DNA of 64,000 nt from Acanthochromis polyacanthus (Eukaryota > Chordata > Actinopteri > Pomacentridae). Every line of letters begins with the position of its first letter. Within the stretch, counting starts at the first letter, position 1. Under the pieces are notes generated by a model, which was given only the letters and a program-made list of their open reading frames with translations, did no database searches and was not told the DNA's origin. Positions 33,304-43,418 of this stretch are shown here, in pieces. The stretch spans positions 37,728,215 to 37,792,214 of the forward strand of contig NC_067122.1 in assembly GCF_021347895.1 (NCBI RefSeq). Reading direction: 5' to 3'. The translations under genes were made by a program, and so were the position numbers.

Positions 33304-33726
33304 CTCTTGAATTACCGAATGGGGTTATCTTTCCTTCAGCCCACTGGAAGGCAATACTGATACTGCTGGAAATCAGCCTATTCTATGAATAGCACAAAAC
33401 AGACTATGTGTGAGGCTATTTCCGCCCGATTCTTTTGATGGAGTAGCCAGGAGACTTCTTCTTAGAATCAAAAAGAGTATTTATTACAGCAAAATTGAAT
33501 GTGCGATACAGAGCTCTGGGCCTGAATCCTCTGTCCCTAACCAACAACAAGTGTTCAGTGAGTTTGAATGGAATCAGACCACTAACTGTACCTAGCCCAG
33601 TCTTCTTATACTCTAACAACGTGTGCAGCTATCCAGGTCACGTTGCTGGCCGCCCCCTCCAGTGCTGTGCTGGTCCGCTCTCCTCTGTCACAGCAGATGT
33701 TTTGTCATTATTGGTCTCATAGGAAT

Positions 33727-34032
33727 GGACTTGCTCTTATATAGCGCTTTTCTACTCATCAGAGTACTCAAAGCGCTTTTACAACAATTGCTCCCATTCA
33801 CCCAGACACACACACATTCACACACTAATGTGCAGGTTGCTAATCAACCTGCAACATCAGTCAGTATACATTCACACACCAGTGGAACAGTCACTGGTAG
33901 GCAATTCGGGGTTCAGAATCTTGCCCAAGGAAACTTCGGCATGCAGCACATGACTAGGCGAGAGCGGGAATCGAACCGCCAACCATTCGATCATTGGACG
34001 ACCCGCTCTACCACCTGAGCCACAGCCGCCCC
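33727..34032 (-). mobile_element. tRNA-derived SINE (AFC-like) with L2-like tail
   Basis: On the minus strand the head is a tRNA-like ggggcggctgtggctcagg with B-box ggttcgattcccgc. Then comes gtttccttgggcaagattct and the tail ctatataagagcaagtcc (33728-33745 complement). The ORFs over it (33623-34018 plus, 33872-34087 minus) are incidental. Confidence 0.8.
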
Positions 34033-34034
34033 GA

Positions 34035-36390
34035 ATGACTTCACCTCTGCAAAGCAAGATTAGAGACTGCACACACAACAAGCTCATGTTCTTTACTGAT
34101 TATGGCTTATATCAAACTGTCTGTCTTTTATTATCAATCACCTTATGTCTTGATCATCCTTGCATTCAAACACGAGTAATAAGAAAAATAAAGCATAAGC
34201 TCCTTCTTATAGATTCTGGACTTTTCTTCTCTTTGTTTCATTACAGTCACACCGTGGTAATGATGCTCTTGACCTTTCTATTCCTCAGAACCAATACAAC
34301 TCTTTAATATGCACTCTTAGCAAACTATAAAACACACCATTTCCCACAATTCCCCCTTTTGGCCTAAGCTAGCCTTAGGGAGAGTAGTACAAAAACTGTA
34401 GACTTCTTGGATAAAGACAGTGCAGGTAGAATGCAGTCAGACCGCACATAAAAGATGGCTGAAGCATCCAGAGGGCTGTAACGCAAAGCGAGATCAGCAG
34501 GTTAGCAAGGTATGTTGAGTATAAAGTCAGAGTTTTCAGTATCATGAAGGTGGCTCTCTTTTATTACCTGGCTAAATCACCATGGTACCTGATGCTGCAA
34601 AGCCAACCTGGTTAATGGCAGGTTATGTTCAAAGTTTCTGCTTAAATCGGCTGTAAGAAGCGTCTCCCTTTAATCAAAGCCCTTCCTGATGATCACCTAT
34701 GAGCGATACAGATTCTCAGCTGAAGGAATATGTGTTCTACATCTACAAACAAGTTGAAATGTATGTTAGTAATCCACTGAATGAAGCTGTACTGTTTCAC
34801 GAGCACACACAGTGTGTATTCCAATGCCACGATTCAGTTGGTGATGCAGAAAACACATAAGTGTGATTTTATGCTTTGTCCATTTACACTGCTGCTGATA
34901 GAACGCAAATTAGAAAATTGATTGTTCTACCAGTATTTACCACAGAGAATATTCAGTCAGTAACATTAATTTCACTTTGATTTGGCCAGAAATTAAAGTG
35001 ATATCCTGCATTTTGGGACAGTGCCAGACCTAAATGGGCTTTAATTCAATATCACGTTTAAATATATGAAGTTTTGAGTTGAACAGCTCTGATGTGCGGC
35101 TGTCTGTTAGAAATTAGCAGCCGCATTGATCAATAAAAGAAAGATAATAACACTCGGTTAATTGAATAGCAACATGTTGGAATCTTTTAAATATTTCTGA
35201 TTATGAAAACAGACTTTAAGCATCAGGTGATCAATTCATTAATTCATTTCAGAATTTCTAATTTTACTGTGCACACAAACATCAGGAGGAAAACACTGGA
35301 CAATTAGTTTCATTGTTTTACGTTTTAACCTAACACAAACAATACAAATTAACAGCGTGTGTGTGTTTCTTTTTAATTAAGGATTCATTGATTAACAAAC
35401 ACATTGTGTCAATTCAGATTAGGTGAATCAAAGTGGGGCTGCCCTGTGTTACCAGTCTGCCCTTTGCAGCAAGTTTTTCTTCACCTTCATCCAGTTTACT
35501 TTTTAATTTCATGCAAACAAACATATTTGCTGGGAAACAGATAAAGGAACTAAAATACACATTCTAATTTGGAGACTGTTGTGTTAGTTTTGTTTCTCCA
35601 CTGCAAACTTAGTTCCTTAAAAGCCACTACCTTCCTATCTAAAACTTCATGTTCCCTGACTATCCTTAATGCTGTTTGTCTGTCCATAAACCAGACATTT
35701 TTGTGTAATTTAAAGCATTTCCTGTCAGCCTAATGCTCATTGCAAATTATATGAAACCCATCCTTGTCCTTGTTAGTGTGTTTGTTCTGTTTTTTCCATC
35801 CACAGTTTCTCCCCTGACAAAGCAGCCGGACTATTTTGTTCATCAGTTCCTGTTCTGAGGAGTGTTAAATTGCCTGAATACCGAAGCACACATTAGTGGG
35901 GGACAACGCTTATTGTGAACAGAGTGTAACAAATGTATTAATAATGGAAAACGACATTTGGCTTACTCATTATGAGTAAAGAGTGATACGCTGTGGAGCC
36001 CTGTAGTCAAAAACTGTTCTCTTAAAAGCCCAGTTCTATGTTCCCTCGTTGGCGTTTGGTACAAAGCAGCTCCTGCAAACAGATATTTTCCACTAAGTGA
36101 TGGTTACAGATCCCTTAATAAAACGAACAGGATGAATCCAGAGTGCCTTGAGCTCCCAAACTGCAAACAAGGTGTGTTTTATTATGTCTGTAAGTCAATG
36201 TACAGATTATTGAAGATGCACATAAACTATTACAACAACACACACTTACACATTTAGTGAGCACTAGTGCGAAAGAGGACAAAGCTCTTAGATTGTAGCC
36301 GTTATGACCAGCTTCTAATGGTTTCTGAGTGCGTTTGTGTGCTGATTTTGCGTGTACGTGTGTAATTACAGTGTTCTCAAGAGATTGCAT
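34035..36390. other. Repeat-poor, gene-free island
   Basis: About 2.3 kb without recognised elements. The part at 34880-35560 is dense in homeodomain-type TAAT words (cattaattcatttc, tttttaattaaggattcatt) and may be regulatory. No exon could be defined. Confidence 0.4.
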
Positions 36391-36397
36391 TTACTTG

Positions 36398-36812
36398 CAA
36401 CCCGGTCTCACGGGGATTCGTGAAACTGTGACGTAAGTTTTTGTTTCGGTTTCGTGCGCACCAACACGATGTCGTCATGTTTTTCGTGCAGCTCATCACG
36501 AACGAAACCCGCTGTGGTAATCACATCTGAAAGTGGTTTATACCGGCGGATTCAGCAAACGCCGATGGACAGCTTAGATCGTCATGAATCCGACGAATTC
36601 GCATAGGAATTTAAAGAATGTCCGGCGGCTGCGGCGGCGGCTGCTTAGATCGTCATGAATCCGCCGGTATAAACCACTTTCAGATGTGATTACCACAGCG
36701 GGTTTCGTTCGTGGTGAGCTGCACGAAAAACATGACGACATCGTGTTGGTGCGCACGAAACCGAAACAAAAACTTACGTCACAGTTTCACGAATCCCCGT
36801 GAGACCGGGTTG
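36398..36812. mobile_element. Palindromic non-autonomous element, copy 2 (415 bp)
   Basis: Begins caacccggtctcacggggat and ends with the exact complement. The arms match over about 130 bp (through gtgcgcaccaacacgat). A perfect 7-bp duplication, ttacttg, lies at 36391-36397 and 36813-36819. It is better preserved and shorter in the middle than copy 1. It includes ctgaaagtggtttataccgg on one arm and its complement on the other. No ORF. Confidence 0.82.
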
Positions 36813-36844
36813 TTACTTGTCTGTGTGCATTCGTGTGTGTGCAT

Positions 36845-36847
<3 letters not shown>

Positions 36848-36920
<73 letters not shown>
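36848..36920. repeat. (GT)n microsatellite
   Basis: About 36 units, immediately followed by a 'ggggacctaatgtcctcac' repeat. Confidence 0.95.
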
Positions 36921-36922
<2 letters not shown>

Positions 36923-36924
36923 GT

Positions 36925-37232
36925 GTGGACGGTGTGGACGGGTAATTATAGGGGTTGTGGGGACCTAATGTCCTCACAACCATAGGAAAACCAAAAAAAA
37001 TGTCATTTGTGAGGACCTCATTTGGGCCCCCACAAATGGAAACAGTGTTTTCTTGGCCATGTTGTTGTCACTGAAAAAAGTAAAAGTGCAAAAACGTTTC
37101 TTTAGGGTTAGGCATTGTTTTGGTCTGGGTTAAGGTTCGGGTTAGGGTTAGGGGTTAGATATGAATGGGAGTCAATGGTAGGTCCCCAAAAAGATAGGAA
37201 TACACAGTGTGTGTGTGTGTGTGTGTGTGTGT
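36925..37232. repeat. (GT)n-flanked 'gtgaggac' interspersed repeat, second copy
   Basis: Contains ggggacctaatgtcctcaca, tttgtgaggacctcatttgg and telomere-like gggttagggttaggggttag (37139-37158). It ends in a GT tract at 37207-37232. Related to 12524-12832. Confidence 0.6.
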
Positions 37233-37359
37233 CGAGGCTTTGTTTAATGTCACTGTCAGTGCTGTAAATTGACCAAGACCCAGTGATCCTCCCGTCCTCT
37301 CCAGGCTTTCCTGACTAATTAAAAATACTCTGCATTGGAGAATGGATTACTGCAAAGGC

Positions 37360-37386
37360 CACACACACACACACACACACACACAC
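37360..37386. repeat. (CA)n microsatellite
   Basis: About 13 CA units. Confidence 0.9.
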
Positions 37387-37389
37387 AAT

Positions 37390-38545
37390 GAGGCGCTTTA
37401 TTAATTTGTGGCATGCATGTGCACCCTTTCTGAGGCATCCACATTGTGTCTTGTGCAAGGAAAATGATGCTGGTGACATTAAAGTAAATTGCTGCTGGCG
37501 TTTGAATGTAGATTGGAATGTTAACGCAAGCACCTTTCGCTCCCTGAGCTACGGGTCCAATATGTGTGTGGGTGTGTGTGCAATGCAAGCGATGGCGTGG
37601 GAGTGGGGAGAACAACAATACGACTGTGTTGGTGTGAGAAAACAGCGAAAAGGCGATTATGCACGTGGAGCTTCTTGAGCGCATGTGTGTTCCTGTCAAT
37701 TGACATTCAGAGATCTCCCCATCTCTGCCTCCGTCCATCAGCCGGCCATGTGGACCAATAAATCTCTACGTATCCTCAGAGTGGGATGTTTTATTGAATG
37801 CCTGCTGCATTGCTGAAGGAAAACATCAGAAGCACTATGAGGGAGACCCAAAAATAAGTAAAAAAAAACACAAAAAAACACCACAGCTAACTGAGCGAGA
37901 GTACTGCAAGCGAGCTTTACTCAAAACACCAGTCAATTTCTGGACTGGTCTGCAGATGGCAAGGCTTAACATGGCAAGAGGACGGCTGCTATGATATAAT
38001 GAGTCGGACGGAGATAAAGTCCAGTCAGTCATTCTCCTCTTTGTTCAGCTTTCATCAAGCATCTGCCAAGTACAAGACACTGTTGGCTGTAAACAGGAGG
38101 TAAAGGGAGCTATGAGTAGCACTTTAACAGCAATAAATTATGTTAATTTTGAGATGTTAAAGTAATTACTGTAAACAAACATTCCCAGTCACTGACACTA
38201 AAGGCAGCTTTGACTGGCCTGAGTGTTGCCTTATGGGCCGCGGAGTCTCCAAGCAGTGAGATTTGCACATAGTGAAATTGGAAATATTAGCAGTTTGTGC
38301 CTTGCAGCTTTGCTTTCAGTAAAAAAACTAGCAACTGCAAAGTAGAAAAATGGATCTGATTAAGAGATAATGAGGTGTGTTAGGTGTTCATGCATCAGTC
38401 ATTCACAGTCTATCATTGATATAAACTTACATTGACTTAACAGTGTTGTTTCAGATGAGTGAAGATTGATTTTTACTTTGCTTAAAGCTCATCATCCTTT
38501 TAGAGAAAGGTTCTCTAATGCACAGGTTGGAGTATTGTCTACCAT
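37390..38545. other. Gene-free stretch
   Basis: Only short incidental ORFs on both strands; no supported feature. Confidence 0.4.
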
Positions 38546-38548
38546 GTA

Positions 38549-39629
38549 CAGTGTTGTGAAAAAGTATTTTATTTCATCAAACAAGCATTAATATAAGACA
38601 AAGATAACCTAAATAAACACAGAATGTAGTTTTAAATTATTATTTTCTTTATTAAGGGAAAAAAACCTATTCAAAGCTACTTGGCCCTGTGTGAAAAAGT
38701 AGCTCAGTGCAACAACTGAAATAAATTGTTTTCTATAACTAGTAGTGAGTCTTTCACATCTCTGTGAAGATATTTTGGCCAACTCTTCTTTGCAGAATTG
38801 TTTTAATTCAGCAACACTGGAGAGTTTGCCAGCATGAACTGCCTTTTTAAGGTCATGCAACAGCATTTCAATCGGATTAAAGTCTGGACTTTGACTAGGC
38901 CACTCCAAAACCTTCATTTTGTTTTATTTTAAGCTATTTAGAAATCGACTTGCTGGTGTGTTTTGGATCATTGTCCTGCTGCAGAACCCAAGTGCACTCC
39001 AACTTGAGGTCAGGAACTGTTGGCCAAACATTCTCCTTCAGGATTTTCTGGTAGAGAGCAGAATTCATGGTTCCATCAATCACAGCAAGTCGTCCAATTA
39101 CTGAAGCAGCAAAGCAGCCCCAGACCATCACACTACCGCCACCATTTCTGACTGCTGGTATGTTGTTCTTTTTCTGAAATGCTTTGTTACTTTTAACTTT
39201 CATTACATCAGTCCATAGAACATTCTTCCAAAACTGTTGAGGATCATTCAGATCCTTGTTTGCAAAAATAAGACAAGTCTTTATGTTCTTTTTGGTCAGC
39301 AGTGATTTTCACTGTGAAACTCTGCCATAGATGTCATTTTTGCCCAGTCTCTTCCTTATTGTTGAGTGATGATTACTGACCTTAACTGAGGCAACAGCGG
39401 CCTGCAGTTCTTTAGATGTTGTACTAGGTTCCTTTGTGACCTCCTGGATGAGTTGTTGCTGTGCTCTTGGGGTAATTTTGGTCGTTGGTCCACTCCTGGG
39501 AAGGTTCCATGTTTTCTCCATTTGTGGATAAAGGTTCTCTCTGGGTTCACTGGAGTCCTAAAGCTTTAGAAACTGCTTTGTAACCATTTCGAGACTGATA
39601 GATGTCAATTCCTTTATTTCTCATCTGTT
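38549..39629 (-). mobile_element. Second Tc1 element, 3' portion
   Basis: The end cagtgttgtgaaaaagtatt is preceded by TA (38547-38548). The body holds the transposase C-terminal two thirds. The element is interrupted at 39629 and resumes at 54872, finishing with actttttcgcggcactg at 55257 before TA. The flanking 4-bp tgtt duplicates at 39626-39629 and 54872-54875 mark the interrupting insertion. Confidence 0.85.
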
Positions 39630-39640
39630 TGTGGTAGGAC
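38609..39640 (-). pseudogene. Broken Tc1 transposase
   Basis: Three minus-strand blocks. The first, 39521-39309, has the DNA-binding region (PRAQQQLIQEVTKEPSTT, RKRLGKNDIYGRV). The second, 39203-38934, has NGGGSVMVWGCFA and the second aspartate in LQQDNDPKHTSKS. The third, 38917-38609, has VLEWPSQSPDFNPIEMLLHD with the glutamate. Between the first two blocks the first-aspartate segment survives only as LWTD; the following ETK and about 20 residues are deleted (near 39205). Stops separate the blocks. The initiator Met and first nine or so codons are 15 kb away at about 54875-54900. Non-functional. Confidence 0.85.
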
Positions 39641-40802
39641 GGCCCAGTCTGTCTCCACAGAGGCGTATTAGATCAGGTTTGCGCGGCTGGGAGTCATCAT
39701 CCTGATGCACCAGGTTTACTGGGCAGTGCCATACCGCGTTATATCTGGGAGAGGGCTGGGCGTTTTCCACGTGCGTCCTCTACCTGGCGCTGGAGTGTCA
39801 TCTCAGCAGCGTGGTTTGCGGTCACTGCGTCTCCAAGCGACGTTCGTGCTGTGTCTAATCTGCTCTCTGCTTTTAGCAGAAGTCAGCCCGTATCCTGGCC
39901 GAAGGCTGGGAGCCGGGTGCATGGCCTCGGAGCTGGGAATAACCCATGCATCGCGTTGGATTTTTGAGTAATCGTGCGGTTTCTCTGCGGCTGTTTCCCC
40001 TGATGCCTGAGGAGCTGTGTTTTTATTGACGAGTGGCTCTACGATTGAAGCAAGCTGCTGCTGTTCTGTCTCCGTGTTCGTTGCAGCAAGCTCTCTGCCC
40101 ATCAGGAATTGCTGCATTGGTCTTATTGTATGGTGTTTTAAAGACAATCTTGGTGTGCGTGTGCCCATCGCCTGGCACGCCCGTTGTTATTGTTTGTATT
40201 AAAATTATTAGCATTAGAATTATAATTTGAATTACTTTCCACTGATCTTGTGATCTGTTTATTGTTTACTCTTCTTTTTTGTGATTCTGTGTTTAGTTCT
40301 GCTATTATTTCTTTGTGATTTGTAAGATTGTTTTTTGTTTTGTTTTTGTGGTTCTTGATTTGTTGGGTGACTAGGTGAGCAGGTGGCCTTATTAGCTTTG
40401 GTGGTGACCTCCAGGGTTCAGTATAGTGTGGTGTTAGGGTAGTTCTAGAGACCTCTGTTCCTGTGGCTAACCGTTTTTCTTTTTCTGTGGACAGGAGCTG
40501 TTGGGCTGTATGATGAGTGTCTGGCTGATTCCCCCCGAGGTGGTGGTCCCCTCACTCCCTGTACAGTAGAGCACTTGGGTGTCCATCAGTGTTTTTGTTT
40601 TTTTTCACGTGTGGTGAAAACCGGACCCTCCCCTTTCCCCTTTCAGTCAGTCATCCCGGTCTGGTAAGCCCTCAGCCCTGAGTTCAGTGTGTAGATGTGT
40701 GGCTGCACCCTGGAGGTCCTAAAAGACTACATCTATTTTGTCACTGACTATTGAGTTGTTTTGTGACACCGCCACTAAGGTTTTTTAAATTGAAATATTG
40801 TC
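39630..40802 (+). mobile_element. LTR-like TG...CA element, left portion
   Basis: Starts tgtggtaggacggc right after the tgtt duplicate and is interrupted by the L1 at 40803; the other portion is 54574-54871, ending gcattgccaca. Reassembled it would be about 1.47 kb with TGTGG...CCACA ends and a 4-bp target duplication, like a solo LTR. No second LTR, primer-binding site or pol is seen. ORFs inside are short and incidental. The class is inference from the termini. Confidence 0.45.
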
Positions 40803-43418
40803 TTTTTTTTGTCTGCATTTATTCTCATTGTTTAACTCCACGGAAGGGGTGTCAACACTTTAATTAATGCATATTTTAGTCTTGCAGCCAAATATTTTAT
40901 TATTTAGTGCATGCGTGTGACCATCACCAGCCCTCCCTGAAAGCTAAGCTGACACTCTTTATTACAGTTCCCTGTTAAGAGCCAGGGAGGGTAGTGCTAC
41001 ACCTAAGTGGTGACGTGAAGGGAAACAAAGGGTGGACAGGATGGACAGGGACAGGGACTAGCAAGCGGTGCTATTACATCTGAAGAATATCAGGTGCTCT
41101 GTTATTCCCGACTATTAATTACCAATCAATAAGACAAACAAACAAACACACACACAAAAAACAGAAAAACCTAACAAACAAAAGAATAAATAAATGAATA
41201 AATAACCAGACAGTACTAAACACCATAGTTGTGGTTGTCATGTCAGTATAGAGTGGAATAGGCCAGAAGAAGATACTAGAGAAAAGGAGAGTGGGTTTAG
41301 TGTGAGATTAGATTCTGGAGAGAGTCTCAGCACATTCTGGCGGGTCCCATCACTGCTCAACAGCGGAGCTGGTGGGACCTAAACAAACATGCACATGCAA
41401 GTGTGAAAGATCCCGAAGCCCGGAACAGCCATTACGGCAATGCAGGGCCAAGTCGACAAGGTGCCCCCCCCCAGGCCGCAGAAGCCACGGGGCGGCACAC
41501 CCAGAGAGCAACCGGGGCCACCCTGTACCACACGGACCCCGAGGACAACAGGGAGCAGCTACCGACACCCCCAGCACGCCAGAACCGACCCAGGCAGCCC
41601 GGGGCAAGAGGACCCACCCGCTACCCAAGCCCCAACCCCACCCCCCCAGCCCCAACCAGAACCTCACACCCCACCACCCCACACCCCACCCACACCCCAC
41701 CCCCAAGGGGGCCAACGGCCCCACGCAGCCAGGAAGCCAGACACAGGGGTGTAGCGCCCCACCGAAGGGACGGCAACCAGTCACCGGAGGCCGGCCAGAG
41801 GGAACTGGAGTCGGGTCCCAATGAGTGTCCAGAGGGCAAAAATGGACAGAGCGGTGGGGCCCGGCGTCGCCAACGGGGAGGCACCCTGCATACCCCTCCG
41901 CACCAGCCCCCAGGTGAGCACAACACACCCAAGGCCCCTACGTCCCACGACGCGAACTGACCCCCCCACCAGGACAGAGCCACCACTAGCCCACGCCACA
42001 GCCACAGTGCCCACCATGACAGCCAATCCAGACCCCGCAGCCCACCAAGAGCCACCGCACCAACCGGGACCCGTTGGGCACGCAGTAGAACCCCCACAGG
42101 CCACAACCCCCCGGCCCCGGGGACCCCAGCCACAGCGACACAGATGATGGTACACCCTGCCGCCCCATAGCCGTGAGAGGGCCAGATCCCACCAGCGAGG
42201 CCATAACTGTGAAACCCACCCATTACTCCGTTTCGCAATCCCTGACAGGAAACATTATCCCAGCACTGTGATAGTGTAACACTGAGTGTCATGTGGTGCA
42301 TTAAAAGTGGGGAGGCTGTGGGGGCGTCAGCCAACCCAGACCTACCTCCAAGGTGAGTGTGTGTGGTGCATTAAAAAAAGATTGGAGAGCAGGGGAGGCA
42401 GGCAAAAGGCTGATGCGGGGGAGACAGGACCGTATAGCCTTGCCACCTGCCCCACCACAGTGCCCATCGTTCCCACCCCCCTGCCCTCGGGGCCCTAACT
42501 GTTGTGTCCCTATATGTGCCTAAAGGTTGCTATTTACAGTGAGGTGTGAAAAATGTGAAGTGCACAATAAGAGGCAGTCTGGTGTGGATCCGGCCCAAGA
42601 GGACAGAGCAGTGAGTAAGACCACTGGTACTGATGCAGAGAGCCCCCAGAGCCAAGAGGCAAGGGACCAGGGAGGGCCCACATGAACCAACTGGCCCAGC
42701 CAGCACAACAACCCCTGGGAGCTGCAGATCAGAGCAGTGCCCCGGCAGACACCATAGCCCCAACACGGGACAGCTGCCAGCCAGAGTCACCCCTCTAGAG
42801 AGACCACCCAGACCCCCCGTCCGGGCACAGGCCAGGATCAAGGCCTGTGCCCAGATGAACCAGAGCCACCCCTCCAGAGAGACCACCCAGCCCCCACGCC
42901 AGACCCCCCGGCCGCAGAGGGCCCCAGGCCCCCCCAGGAGACGGAGAGGGGCGAGGAGGAGCGGGCAGGCAGGAGAGGTGGGAGGAAGAGGGAAGCGGAG
43001 CGGGAAGGGACAGGGGAGCAACGGAGGGACCGACCCACCACAAACCCCAGGACCAGCCAGGCGCCTCAGAAGAGATCAGCCGCCGACACCCCCGAGGCCC
43101 CGGGAAAGCGTGCAGACCCAGCAGACCCAGCAGATCCAGAGCTCAATAGGGGAGACACCAGAGACACCCACCCCCAGGGAGAGGGGCCCAAGCCACCCCG
43201 ACTCCGCAGAGCCAGAGAGCAACCCTGGGAACCATAGGGAAAGGACACCACCAGTGAATTCACACGGCCTTGAAGTCCATGGTGCAATCAATCATTGAGA
43301 GTTGGAGGGTTAATAAACTGAAAAAAGCAGAGGAAAGTTAGACCATACGCACAGACAGAACAGGTATCACATTATTTTTTTATGAGGGCAGTGGCATACA
43401 CACACATACAAGCAGGAG
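40803..43418 (-). other. L1 3' UTR with about 1.9 kb strongly strand-skewed GC-rich tract
   Basis: After the ORF2 stop (43419) comes a short AT-rich spacer, then 43290-41350, which is C-rich on plus and hence G-rich on the sense strand, with many G runs of 3-8. Overlapping frames of 100-240 codons on both strands are Pro/Gly/Trp-rich composition artefacts. The last about 540 bp (41340-40803) are normal composition with (tttg)n-like runs near 41140. Confidence 0.65.

Noticed and set aside
36925..37205. CRISPR-like array or minisatellite
   Set aside because: No regular repeat-spacer structure; it is a dispersed fish repeat between GT tracts.
41350..43298. ORFs of 100-237 codons on both strands
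   Set aside because: Strand-skewed GC-rich DNA in the L1 3' UTR gives Pro/Thr or Gly/Trp/Leu-rich frames by chance; no domain and no start context.
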